A stretch of DNA of 64,000 nt. Origin: Cecembia rubra. Its GTDB lineage: Bacteria; Bacteroidota; Bacteroidia; Cytophagales; Cyclobacteriaceae. A model generated the notes under the pieces. The model saw only the letters and a program-made list of their open reading frames with translations. It did not search any database and was not told the origin of the DNA. The DNA is taken from positions 81,056-145,055 of the forward strand of contig NZ_PYGF01000010.1 of NCBI RefSeq assembly GCF_003014575.1, read 5' to 3'. The translations under genes and the position numbers were made by a program. Below, in pieces: positions 1 through 8,480 of the stretch; position 1 is the stretch's first letter, and every line of letters starts with the position of its first letter.

Positions 1-579
1 TCAGACTTGGACCATAGCACTGCAGTCTTCAGACTGCAATTTCCTAAAAGCGCAGCTTTCTATCCCAGCGTCTGGCAGGTGTGTTCATCTGCGTAAAACT
101 GTGGTTAATTCCAAAAACAAAGTTTACCTAAGAATTGGAAGCAGATTTATTATATCAATTCACAGAATAGGTTCCATTGCTCCCAAATGGTTCAAGTCTT
201 CAGACTTGGACCATAGAACTGCAGTCTTCAGACTGCAATTTCCTAAAAGCGCAGCTTTCTATCCCAGCGTCTGACAGGTGTGTTCATCTGCGTAAATCTG
301 TGGTTAATTCCAAAAACAAAGTTTACCTAAGAATTGGAAGCAGGTTTTTTATATCAATTCACAGAATAGGTTCCATTGCTCCCAAATGGTTCAAGTCTTC
401 AGACTTGGACCATAGAACTGCAGTCTCCAGACTGCAATTTCCTAAAAGCGCAGCTTTCTATCCCAGCGTCTGGCAGGTGTGTTCATCTGCGTAAATCTGT
501 GGTTAATTCCAAAAACAAAGTTTACCTAAGAATTGGAAGCAGATTTATTATATCAATTCACAGAATAGGTTCCATTGCT
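1..579. repeat. Three tandem copies of a 199-bp unit with nested palindromes
   Basis: Copies start at 1 (cut by the window edge), 200 and 399; the third stops near 579, about 20 bases short of a full unit. The copies are nearly identical. Each holds two short palindromes, AAGTCT-tc-AGACTT and GCAGTCT-tc-AGACTGC. In the third copy the second loop reads cc while both arms are unchanged. A segment reading CATCTGCGTAAATCTGTGG also recurs. Open frames through the array (for example 177-494 and 376-651) arise from the repetition and encode no recognisable protein. The array probably extends upstream of the window. Confidence 0.9.
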
Positions 580-943
580 TTTTTACTAATCTTCGGTTTT
601 GAATTCAACCCTTTCTGGGTTGGGATTACCCATGGCTATAATTACACCTGACCACCGGATTTCATCCGGGGCAAATACCCTTAAAGGGATTGAATCCCTC
701 TGGGATTTTCTCGATCAAGCAGGTAATAAACAAAAAAGAAGAAGCGCTCCTCTAAAAAAGAAATACTCAATACCCTTTAATCCGTGTTAATCAGTGCTTA
801 TCTGTGGCTAAGATCAACATCTGCGGATTGGAAATCCACCCAATCGCTTCACGAAATTGAAAATTCCGAACAGCCCATTTTCAACAACATGACTATTAAT
901 CTGTAAACCCTTATGCTTTAACCCTTTAAACAATTCACCTCAC
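580..943. repeat. Gene-free stretch with REP-like short hairpins
   Basis: No gene is supported here. Several short palindromes are present: AACCC-tttct-GGGTT (607-621), CCGGAT-ttc-ATCCGG (655-669), GGGATT-g-AATCCC (686-698) and GGATT-gga-AATCC (825-837). A 10-bp periodic stretch (AATCCGTGTT, AATCAGTGCT, TATCTGTGGC) lies at 779-808. The GGATT/AATCC core is the same as in the array around the transposase at 33.5-34.6 kb, so this may be a second site of a related REP family. The open frame 599-790 is not convincing. Confidence 0.6.
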
Positions 944-1624
944 TCAATTATCCCCAACCGCAATCTTCCCCTCCTTAAACAAATCAAAACTCAAAGACAC
1001 ATAAAACACATTGGCCCTGAAATTTTCATAAGGCCTGATCATCGCTCCAGTATCCCTGTAGGTGGCCATAAAAGAGCGGTTGAAAAATTCTGTAGGATAA
1101 TATTTGATTTTGATATTGGTGCCGCCCGGCAGATTCATCCCGGCAAAGAAAGAGCTCTGCCACCGGTTGACCCGGTCACTGAACCAGACATTGAAGCGCT
1201 CCACCCTGCGCTCATCCACAAAGGTCCTTTCCCTGTAATTCACTGCCCACTCAAGTTCATAGCCGGCAAAGAAAAACTGACTGTTGAGATTCCCAAACTT
1301 TATACCCAAAGGCACGCCTACATTATAAGTCCTTACCTTCTTTCTCACCGATGGAGATTCATCAAATATAAATCCCACGTTTCTCAGGTTAGCACCGGTA
1401 AACCAACCGAAATTGGGGCTTTGATCAAAATTCAGGAAGTTTTGAAAGTTGAACACAGGGGCCCATCGCAACACATTGTTGTAATCCTGCACAGTCCCAC
1501 CTGAAAATATCCATTCCCCCCCGGAGCTCCAATAGGTTTTGGGAAAGATGCTGACCTCCTTTTGCGCTTGGAGAAGAAAAGGAGTCTGAATGAGAAAAAT
1601 GAGCAATAGCAATGTCTTTTTCAT
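944..1624 (-). CDS. Putative outer-membrane beta-barrel protein
   Basis: This 226-residue protein has a classical N-terminal signal peptide (MKKTLLLLIFLIQTPFLLQA) ending at AQ-K. The rest is rich in alternating aromatic and polar residues (FFAGYELEWAVNYRE, NVFYVSLSFDLF) and ends in an amphipathic strand, which fits a small outer-membrane barrel. I recognise no named family. The ATG at 1624 was chosen because the frame extends upstream only through a TTG at 1657 with an implausible leader. It is transcribed away from the repeat cluster and stands alone. A periplasmic or surface role is inference from the signal and strand pattern. Confidence 0.6.
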   Translation of the reverse strand: MKKTLLLLIFLIQTPFLLQAQKEVSIFPKTYWSSGGEWIFSGGTVQDYNNVLRWAPVFNFQNFLNFDQSPNFGWFTGANLRNVGFIFDESPSVRKKVRTYNVGVPLGIKFGNLNSQFFFAGYELEWAVNYRERTFVDERRVERFNVWFSDRVNRWQSSFFAGMNLPGGTNIKIKYYPTEFFNRSFMATYRDTGAMIRPYENFRANVFYVSLSFDLFKEGKIAVGDN

Positions 1625-1816
1625 ATAGCCATCAGTTTGAATAAAATAATAAAACAAGATATAAATTCCCCCACCCTTTTAAAAATAAAGTCAACATTTA
1701 CCTTTTCATCAGCTATCATGTGATTTTTTACGTAAATTAGCTTAAAGGCAGATACAAGATTGGTAATCCATTGATCGCATCCAGTTTTTATTCAAAATAC
1801 ATAAAACCAAACAAAC

Positions 1817-2047
1817 ATGATACGCCTAAAAAAATCTATCTTCCATAACGTAAAAAAGGGATTCAAAAGCATTGAACCCGTAGTAATGCTGTTTTCCGGT
1901 GCATATCTTCTGGTGCACGGTATGCAGGGAAAAAATTATCCACTCGGGATAGCGGGGGGATTGCTGCTGTTCAGAGGTGGGGTAAACCTCGGGAAAGTAA
2001 TTGAAGAAAGCGATCTGGAAGAAGTGATAATGGCTGAAAAAAAATAA
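1817..2047 (+). CDS. Small membrane protein, possibly YgaP-like/DUF2892-like
   Basis: The 76-residue product has a basic N-terminus (about residues 1-15) and two hydrophobic stretches, around residues 20-34 and 40-54, with glycines between them (GIAGGLLLFRGG). The C-terminus is acidic and charged. The layout resembles small YgaP-like inner-membrane domains, which often include a hairpin of two helices, but the similarity is weak and seen only by eye. It stands alone, about 190 bp from the divergent outer-membrane gene. Function unknown. Confidence 0.6.
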   Translation: MIRLKKSIFHNVKKGFKSIEPVVMLFSGAYLLVHGMQGKNYPLGIAGGLLLFRGGVNLGKVIEESDLEEVIMAEKK

Positions 2048-2399
2048 TGCTGTTTTTTTTTCTTAAAAAACTTTTCCTCACCAGAAGGTGAAATCCAATA
2101 ACCAAAGTTACGGAACAGCATAATTCCTGTAAACCTGTGCCATGGATGGTTAAAAAAGCCAAGCTTTTCACAATAAAAACGCCATGGACACAAAGTTTTT
2201 CACAAAGGGCGCCAATCTTAATGATGAAAAGTTCAACCTTGCAAGCTCCCATTCTTCATTTCTAATTCATCATTCTACATTTCCAGCCCCACAACCTGGC
2301 CCGTTGCTAAAATGACCCAAAGGGATCATTTCTTAACGCAACGTCCTCCTGCATCCTGGCCTCTCACTAAGTCCCTTCGTCTCTTTGTCTCTCCGTCCC
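2048..2399. other. Intergenic stretch with one hairpin (2310-2331)
   Basis: No gene is supported. The hairpin at 2310-2331 pairs AAATGA plus CCC with GGG plus TCATTT (one bulged base, loop AAA). It lies 70-90 bases downstream of the FG-GAP gene on the minus strand and is followed there by a short T stretch, so it may be a weak terminator. A pyrimidine-rich stretch at about 2360-2405 (repeated CTCT/GTCTCT) has no assignable role. Frames on both strands at 1936-2252 are not convincing. Confidence 0.4.
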
Positions 2400-3647
2400 T
2401 CAGTCTCTACGCTGTTCAAAGACAAAAACACCTTTCTTGTTACCTACAATAATATCCACAAGTCCATCGCCGGTAATGTCCTCTGTAACCACATGCACCC
2501 CTACCCCGGAATCATCATCAATCCGATGGCCAATCCAACGGGGTTCAGGACCGGGAACATACTCATACCAATACAAATAAGGCGGATCAAACTCCCCCGG
2601 GTCAGTCCCTAAATGGGCAAAAAACCGCTTTCCCGTCACAAAATCAGGCAATCCATTGGAATTGATATCCACCAAAGACAAGGCATGGGTCTGGGTATAA
2701 CTGCTGTCAATCACATGGGTTTTCCAGGAAACACGACCATCAGCCCCCTTAATTTGCTCATGCCACCAAATGCCCTGATCGTGGGCAGAAGAGGACAGCA
2801 CATCTACCAAACCGTCTCCATTGAAATCAAAGGCAAACATCTGGGCACTGGCTTCTCCCAAATCAGCAGCATGAAAGGTCCAAGGACTTTGGGTCGGATC
2901 CTCCGGCGCCTCCCACCAACCTTCTCTGATAATCACATCCATCCTACCGTTCCCGTTCATATCCCCTACCCCCAGACCATGGGAAAAAGGGGCTGTCCCA
3001 GGGCTTTCATTTCTACTGATGGGAAAAACAGTCCATGCCTTCTCCTCAGGGCTTGAAGGTGCCTTTAACCAAATCATTTCCCCTGTGGCGGCATTGCTTC
3101 CGACAATCTCCAAAAAGCCATCCCCATCTATGTCATAAAAGCCTGCAGACTCATTGCCCAAGGTGGGGAAAATCGCATGGGCTTTCCAAAAACCTCCCTG
3201 ATTTTTGGGATTTTCATACCACATGACTTCCCTGCCCGGGAAACCGATGCGTACAAAATCGATCCATCCATCCCGATTGACATCCATGGCTTGACAGACA
3301 AAAGCATTGCTGTACCCTTTGTCATATTCGTATTTAACTGGCTTGGTCATTTCATGCCTGGTCCAATCGGGCGCTTCAAACCAATAAGCCCCGGCCATCA
3401 CATCCATCAGCCCATCATTGTTGACATCTCCTATGGCCACTCCTTCCGCCAGAAACTCATCAGTCAGTACATGTTTTTTGAAGGTAATCCTTTCTCCATT
3501 TACCGCTTGTGCACTTTCCTGAGCATTTGACTGAAGCGGGAATATCAATAAGGAAAAAAAAGCAAGCCTTAAAAAATGCTTGTTCAAAGAGGTAAAGAAA
3601 CTGATGGTGCATTTATTTTGGCTGGGCGTATGGTCATTCATCTTCAT
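2400..3647 (-). CDS. Secreted FG-GAP/VCBS repeat protein
   Basis: The 415-residue protein has a long N-terminal region ending in a hydrophobic signal (LAFFSLLIFPLQSNAQ). A beta-propeller-like series of seven calcium-loop repeats follows, each with a D-x-N/D-x-D/N-G core: GDVNNDGLMDVM, MDVNRDGWIDFV, YDIDGDGFLEIV, GDMNGNGRMDVI, FDFNGDGLVDVL, VDINSNGLPDFV and EDITGDGLVDII. Tryptophan-rich segments between repeats (YWFEAP, WYENP, WWEAP, WWHEQ) are typical of the Bacteroidota/Planctomycetes version. It starts 29 bp after the haem-protein gene, so the two form an operon. The likely location is periplasm or cell surface. No enzyme motif is seen; a carbohydrate or protein scaffold role is inference. 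The true start could be a downstream Met nearer the signal. Confidence 0.85.
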   Translation of the reverse strand: MKMNDHTPSQNKCTISFFTSLNKHFLRLAFFSLLIFPLQSNAQESAQAVNGERITFKKHVLTDEFLAEGVAIGDVNNDGLMDVMAGAYWFEAPDWTRHEMTKPVKYEYDKGYSNAFVCQAMDVNRDGWIDFVRIGFPGREVMWYENPKNQGGFWKAHAIFPTLGNESAGFYDIDGDGFLEIVGSNAATGEMIWLKAPSSPEEKAWTVFPISRNESPGTAPFSHGLGVGDMNGNGRMDVIIREGWWEAPEDPTQSPWTFHAADLGEASAQMFAFDFNGDGLVDVLSSSAHDQGIWWHEQIKGADGRVSWKTHVIDSSYTQTHALSLVDINSNGLPDFVTGKRFFAHLGTDPGEFDPPYLYWYEYVPGPEPRWIGHRIDDDSGVGVHVVTEDITGDGLVDIIVGNKKGVFVFEQRRD

Positions 3648-3676
3648 TTAGTTTAGGACTATCAATGATTTGGGAA

Positions 3677-6600
3677 TTACTTTTTGGACAATAAATAACT
3701 CAACAAGGCTTTAAACTCCTCTTCTGAAAGGACAGCGTGAAAATTATCCGGCATCAGGGTAAATTTGGATGGCGCCATTTCCTTCATCTCCGCTTTGGAA
3801 ATGGCAAACTCCTCTCCTACTTGATTGGCAAATACGATAGTTTGGCCTTGGTCTCTTCTGAAAAGGCCGGAATTTGACTGCCCATTTTTCATAGCAATGT
3901 TATAGGTTCTAAAGTTTTCCGTGATGTTTCTGTTGGGATCGAGAATTTTGGTAGCCAAGGCCACCTTTCCCCAATTCCCCACCCCATCCAATTGAGGTCC
4001 GATCAAGCCTCCTTTATTGTCCATCTGATGACAAAGCCCACAGTGCTGCTCATACACTTTTCCGCCGGAGATAAGCATTTCATTGTTGGGTTCAAAAGAC
4101 GCCAACCTCTTATCTATCAGTTGCTGCCGCTCCTCGGATACAGGTACCAAATTTTCAGTTAACCGCTGGAACTGCTGTTTTTGAGCAGGAGAAATTCCGG
4201 ATAAAAAACTTTCCTGAACCGAACCAGCGGTCAATATCCTGGCGGAGGCATTTCCGGATTGGATTTGCTCCAAGAGAACGGTCTTGCCTCTGGAGTTTTT
4301 GGACAGGGTAGCGGCAATGCTCTCCTGCAGTTCCGGAGGAGCATTTTTCAATCCCCTTGCCAAGGCCAATCTGGCCCTGTCATCATCCCATATACCCAGT
4401 GCCGGGGCCAATTTCCTTTTTAGGCTTACAGCGACATGATTGTCTGTCATTATTTCCCCCAAATGATCCGAAAAAGTTTGGGGAGCCAACAGCATCAAAG
4501 ATTTGCCGGCTTCTGCCCTGACATCTTCCTGCACCTGGGCATGATCCAGATAAGCCAATAAGCGCTCCTTCTGCCCTATCATCTTATATATCCCGGCAGT
4601 TTGCATGGCAAAAACCAAAGCAGCCTTTTCTTCCTCATCTTGTCCCGACCGGACTGTAGCATTAGATAGAATAGCAGTGGCAAGGCTTTGCTGCCAGTCT
4701 TGATAGGCTGCAGGCGCTTGCTCTCCGGCCTCCAAAAATCCTTGGGCCATGGCTTGGGAATATTTATAGGCTACCATGGGCTTGGTTGCTTCAAGGCTTT
4801 TTGCCCAAGCCAGCAATTCTCCTCGCTTGGCGCCCTTCAAACCTTTTGCCATGGACTTGGCAAAAGCGGTTTTTCTTGCATCTGACTCTGGATATTGCTG
4901 CACATGGGCCAGTAAAAAATCCGCAGAAGCCTGACTTGGAATATCTGAAACAACCAAAGCCAGCAATTTGGACTCCTGTTCATTCCAGGTTTGGTTGACC
5001 GCTTTATTGAGAATGGCAGGAAGTCGTAAATGATGATAAAGGGCCATCCTTACCGTGTAATCCAGGTGGGTATCATAGGAAGGAATAGCCGAATGGACTT
5101 TGACCAAAGCTTCATAAGTATCCATTCCCGGACGTCGGCTGAACATCTCTGCACTGGCCCTTTGTACATGGGGATCCTGATCTGTTATATCTTTTAAGGC
5201 CTGATTTTTCAAGGCTGGACTAAGATCCGGGTATTCCGCCAATATGCGGTAAGCATGCAGGCGCACATTTCTGTTGTTATGGCCCATGGCATGTAGCAAG
5301 TGTTTTTCGGAAAGGCTTCCCAATCTAAAAAGCGCCCAGTGCACCTGAACCATTTGGTCTGCACTGATCGATTCAGTTTGGATCAGTTTCAACAATTCGG
5401 GGATCGCCTTTTCTCCAAATTTTTCCACCAAAACATCCGTTGCTGTCATCCTGATCTGTAAAATGGAATGTCCCATTCCCTGTATCAAAGATTCCAGATT
5501 GGACTTTGACCAGTCCTGCACCGGCCTTTGATTTCCTTTATAGGTGATTTTCCAGATGCGTCCACTGACCCTGTCCCGGCCCGGATGGTCCAAAGCCACT
5601 TCATAATGACCAATGATCCGGTTGTAAAAATCAGCGACATACATGGCCCCATCTGGCCCGATCTTGATATCCACTGGCCTAAACCAAGGATCTTTGCTGA
5701 TTAGAAAATCTTCCTGTCTGCTTGCTTTGGGCGTACTGCCCTGAAATTCCATGGTATTGCGGCTGATCCTACAGGTCACCACATCACCCGAATAGAAGCT
5801 GTTGCGGTATGCTTCCGGAAATTGATTATCGGTATAATATACCAGGCCCGATAAGGCGGTAGAGTTGAGTCCATAATCCATCATTTCCGGCGCAAAACCC
5901 ATATTGGGTGTTTGTTTTCCCCATTGGGAATAATTGCCTCCCCAAATCAATTGGTATATAGGCAGCGTATGACAATCTGCAGAATAATGGTATCCCATTT
6001 CATCATAGTCCGAACCAAAGGGATTGATCCTGCCATCACTAGTCTTCTCAGCCCTGCTGCCATCTTCCCTAAACCTGAAGGTATTCCCTGAAACCATCAA
6101 AATACTATCCCTGTCTTTTCCTGAAACCCTGGAGATATTGGAAAATCCATGGGAAGCATGGATCCATCCATCAAAGCCCCGGAAAAGGTTATTGACCATC
6201 CCATGGGTATCTTTGTGCTCGAAGGGGCCCAAAAGCACTTCCCTTCTGTCTGCCACATCATCCCCATCATCATCCCAAAATCGGTATACATTAGGAATGC
6301 TGTAGGCAATTGCCCCACCCTTGACCGGCACCAATCCAATGGGTATATTCAGGTCATCGGCAAAATGGGTGATCTTATCCGCCTTTCCGTCCCCATTGGT
6401 ATCCTCAAGAACCGAAATCCTGTCCTTCCCCTTTCCTGGTTCGGCAGCAAAAGGGTATTCAAAAGACTGGCTGACCCAAAGTCTTCCTTTTTCATCAAAT
6501 GCCATATTGATGGGCTTCCCTATGTCCGGTTCTGAGGCAAATAAGGTAACTTCAAAACCAGGAGGTAAAATAAAATCCCGCATCTCCTCTTCCGGACTTT

Positions 6601-6748
6601 GAAATTCAGCGCTTCGGACATGCTCTGCATAAATTGACTCGTCAATTCCAAGAGATTTTCTTTCATCTTCATCCGAATATTTGCAGGAAAATAATAATAA
6701 CAATATAAACAATAAGGTCAGACAGGTTTTAGACTTTTGGTAATTCAT
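3677..6748 (-). CDS. PVC-type haem c-binding, HEAT-repeat dehydrogenase-like lipoprotein
   Basis: The 1023-residue protein begins with a lipoprotein signal (LLLLFSC, Cys22). Residues about 55-400 form an N-terminal propeller region resembling the glucose/sorbosone dehydrogenase-like domain of Planctomycetes and Bacteroidota membrane-bound dehydrogenases (VTLFASEPDIGKPINMAFD, SVLEDTNGDGKADKIT, GPDGAMYVADFYN). Residues about 420-880 are helical, HEAT-like repeats. A cytochrome c domain follows, with haem motif CGLCH at 903-907 and a probable distal Met near residue 999 (FTLMPDN). Known relatives are annotated as membrane-bound dehydrogenase or PVC-type haem-binding proteins and are thought to oxidise sugars. 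The substrate here cannot be read. The FG-GAP gene follows in the same operon. Length is normal for the family. Confidence 0.9.
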   Translation of the reverse strand: MNYQKSKTCLTLLFILLLLFSCKYSDEDERKSLGIDESIYAEHVRSAEFQSPEEEMRDFILPPGFEVTLFASEPDIGKPINMAFDEKGRLWVSQSFEYPFAAEPGKGKDRISVLEDTNGDGKADKITHFADDLNIPIGLVPVKGGAIAYSIPNVYRFWDDDGDDVADRREVLLGPFEHKDTHGMVNNLFRGFDGWIHASHGFSNISRVSGKDRDSILMVSGNTFRFREDGSRAEKTSDGRINPFGSDYDEMGYHYSADCHTLPIYQLIWGGNYSQWGKQTPNMGFAPEMMDYGLNSTALSGLVYYTDNQFPEAYRNSFYSGDVVTCRISRNTMEFQGSTPKASRQEDFLISKDPWFRPVDIKIGPDGAMYVADFYNRIIGHYEVALDHPGRDRVSGRIWKITYKGNQRPVQDWSKSNLESLIQGMGHSILQIRMTATDVLVEKFGEKAIPELLKLIQTESISADQMVQVHWALFRLGSLSEKHLLHAMGHNNRNVRLHAYRILAEYPDLSPALKNQALKDITDQDPHVQRASAEMFSRRPGMDTYEALVKVHSAIPSYDTHLDYTVRMALYHHLRLPAILNKAVNQTWNEQESKLLALVVSDIPSQASADFLLAHVQQYPESDARKTAFAKSMAKGLKGAKRGELLAWAKSLEATKPMVAYKYSQAMAQGFLEAGEQAPAAYQDWQQSLATAILSNATVRSGQDEEEKAALVFAMQTAGIYKMIGQKERLLAYLDHAQVQEDVRAEAGKSLMLLAPQTFSDHLGEIMTDNHVAVSLKRKLAPALGIWDDDRARLALARGLKNAPPELQESIAATLSKNSRGKTVLLEQIQSGNASARILTAGSVQESFLSGISPAQKQQFQRLTENLVPVSEERQQLIDKRLASFEPNNEMLISGGKVYEQHCGLCHQMDNKGGLIGPQLDGVGNWGKVALATKILDPNRNITENFRTYNIAMKNGQSNSGLFRRDQGQTIVFANQVGEEFAISKAEMKEMAPSKFTLMPDNFHAVLSEEEFKALLSYLLSKK

Positions 6749-7143
6749 ACAATATCAGTAACTTATCTAAAAATACCTTTTTCAACTGAAACTTGCAATA
6801 TGTCCAAAAATTAGAGCTCTTAATTGAAACATTTAATAACTGGAAAAATTATCCATTTGACCATTTACTGGAACCACACCCGAAAAATCTGTTACTGTCT
6901 TTTGGTATCCTATTTCTAAGGCTAATCTACCAAATCCGAACATTTGAATATCTATTCAAGAGTTAAAGCTGGTTGGCTTTGAAACAATATATATTTTCAT
7001 TTAGCATTAATTGCACTTCAAAAACAATGAATTGAATTTAATTATATTATATAAAAATTTCAAAATATTTTTTAATTATTAACACAATAAATAAATAACT
7101 TTGCTTCGTTAAATACAAACTAAATTATTTAACCCCGTATGAT
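6749..7143 (+). promoter_or_regulatory. Intergenic region with a TAnnTTTG promoter box
   Basis: This AT-rich, gene-free stretch separates divergent genes. TAACTTTG at 7096-7103 matches the Bacteroidota -7 consensus TAnnTTTG and sits 40 bases before the ATG of the VOC gene. I see no clear TTTG -33 box at the usual 19-base spacing. No convincing box was found for the minus-strand haem-protein gene. Confidence 0.5.
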
Positions 7144-7548
7144 ATGCCCGCAGTAAAAACTAGACCGAGTAAGGTTCTCACCACAAGAATGATTGCCAAT
7201 CTGTTTTCCAACAATCTCCATCAAAGCAAAGTATTTTATGAAAAATTACTGGACTTTAAAGCTGAATTTGAAAGTAGTTGGTACATCAATCTCAAATCCC
7301 AAGATGGTTTTTTGGAAATTGGACTTTTCCCAAAAAACACAGACATAATTCCAAGCAATTATGTTCAGTCAACCCCAGGGATCAACTTGGCTTTTGTAGT
7401 CAATGACCTCAATGAAGTCTATGAAAGGGCATTGACCATGAATGCAACAATAGTTCTCAAACCGGAAGGAGAATTCTATGGTCAAAGACGAATGCTCATC
7501 GAAGATCCCAACGGCCTACTTTTGGATATTTCTTCAAGAATTTCATAA
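7144..7548 (+). CDS. VOC (glyoxalase/bleomycin-resistance) superfamily protein
   Basis: The 134-residue single-domain protein follows the VOC pattern: an opening strand and helix (LFSNNLHQSKVFYEKLLDF), a central strand set (FLEIGLFPK), a second module (INLAFVVNDLNEVYERAL) and the closing strand (RRMLIEDPNGLLLDIS) with the usual D-P-x-G-x-x-x-D/E segment. Members bind a metal and act as lyases, dioxygenases or antibiotic-binding proteins; substrate cannot be assigned. No obvious His ligand is seen at the usual first position, so metal binding is uncertain. A promoter box lies 40 bp upstream and a terminator just downstream, so the gene is monocistronic. Confidence 0.85.
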   Translation: MPAVKTRPSKVLTTRMIANLFSNNLHQSKVFYEKLLDFKAEFESSWYINLKSQDGFLEIGLFPKNTDIIPSNYVQSTPGINLAFVVNDLNEVYERALTMNATIVLKPEGEFYGQRRMLIEDPNGLLLDISSRIS

Positions 7549-7587
7549 GCACCGAGAACTAGATCATCACCCAATCCCAATAAGAAC

Positions 7588-7625
7588 AAGCTGTTTCACC
7601 TTTTAAAGGATGAAACAGCTTTTTT
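7588..7625 (+). terminator. Rho-independent terminator of the VOC gene
   Basis: A perfect 10-bp stem AGCTGTTTCA/TGAAACAGCT encloses the 11-base loop CCTTTTAAAGG-A and runs into a T tract (7620-7625). It lies 40 bases after the VOC stop codon. Confidence 0.85.
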
Positions 7626-7787
7626 GCTTTCTGATTAGCCCATAGCAAAAATGTCCGAAAGCCAAAAACTTCCGGACATTTCCAGACTTAAATTCAATTT
7701 ACCTCAATAAAAAATAAATTTCCCCAATCACATTTCCTTAAAAAACTCTTTTCACTCAATCGTACTTAGAAACTTAATCTTATTCCC

Positions 7788-7997
7788 TTAGGCAATTGCC
7801 TTTTTGTTCTCCTCAACTGAGGATCTCAAATAAAAATAGATAAAGCCAAGCTGTGGTAATACCAACAAAAGAATTTTAGGCATCAAAGAACCGGTGCCAT
7901 TTACCTGAATTCCAAGCAAATTGGAAACAGTTAAAACAGTTAACACAGCCACAAGTGCAAACACATTGGCTAAGATCAATTTAGTCTTACTTTTCAT
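7788..7997 (-). CDS. Small two-helix membrane protein, unknown
   Basis: The 69-residue product has two hydrophobic segments, about residues 7-27 (LILANVFALVAVLTVLTV) and 40-57 (MPKILLLVLPQLGFIYFYL), a short polar loop between them, and a charged tail. It matches no family I recognise. It is isolated by AT-rich spacers of 240 and about 480 bp. Expression as a real gene is supported by the membrane-protein composition, a basic N-terminus and an ATG start. Confidence 0.55.
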   Translation of the reverse strand: MKSKTKLILANVFALVAVLTVLTVSNLLGIQVNGTGSLMPKILLLVLPQLGFIYFYLRSSVEENKKAIA

Positions 7998-8417
7998 AAT
8001 TAATTCGGTTGATTAAACATGGTTAAAAATTAAACAACATTAAAATTGAATGTCTCTTTCTGGTTTAAAACATTGAATTTTTTGCTAAGTTGAGACAAAA
8101 AAATTAAATTCCAAACACCTGAAAACCAATCAAAAACAGACGATTAGACAGTTATTTTTTTAACCTAAGATATGTAAACCCTTTATTGTAGGTCACCAAA
8201 AAAAATATGCATTTGACCCTAAAATCGTCCTTTAAAAATTTTTTAAAAAAAATTAAATTTTTTTCGTTTTTCTGCTTTGCATTCCCATTCCTTTATACCC
8301 AGGAATTGAAATCCTTTTGTTTTCCCATAGCCATGCTAAGCCCTATTGAATGTCCCCACCAACTTTAAACCGATATGTCCGAAAGGATTCAACAAAATTA
8401 TCCAAAGGAAAAAAGAA
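7998..8417. other. AT-rich intergenic stretch, nothing recognised
   Basis: About 420 bp of very AT-rich sequence with A and T runs (for example around 8228-8270). No gene, repeat or clear regulatory element was found, apart from the terminator hairpin that follows at 8418-8448. Confidence 0.5.
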
Positions 8418-8448
8418 CAAAAAAATCCAGCGTTGTTGAACGCTGGAT
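8418..8448 (-). terminator. Terminator of the DUF2752-TM2-DUF4097 operon
   Basis: A perfect 10-bp stem ATCCAGCGTT/AACGCTGGAT with loop GTTG (8425-8448) is followed on the minus strand by a T run (complement of the A run at 8418-8425). It lies 33 bases after the DUF4097 stop codon. Confidence 0.85.
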
Positions 8449-8480
8449 GTATTGAATAAATTAACCTTTATAAATTTAAC

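Noticed and set aside
177-651. Overlapping open frames of about 90-105 codons in the 199-bp repeats
   Set aside because: They arise from the repeat unit, have similar sequence in each copy and no protein-family character.
1936-2252. Minus-strand open frames beside the small membrane gene
   Set aside because: They are antisense to a better supported gene at one end and lack a plausible composition or start.
2360-2405. Pyrimidine-rich CTCT/GTCTCT stretch as a regulatory element
   Set aside because: Low-complexity composition with no position relative to a promoter or gene start that would support a role.
2385-3530. Several plus-strand open frames inside the FG-GAP gene
   Set aside because: They are shadows of the minus-strand FG-GAP coding frame.
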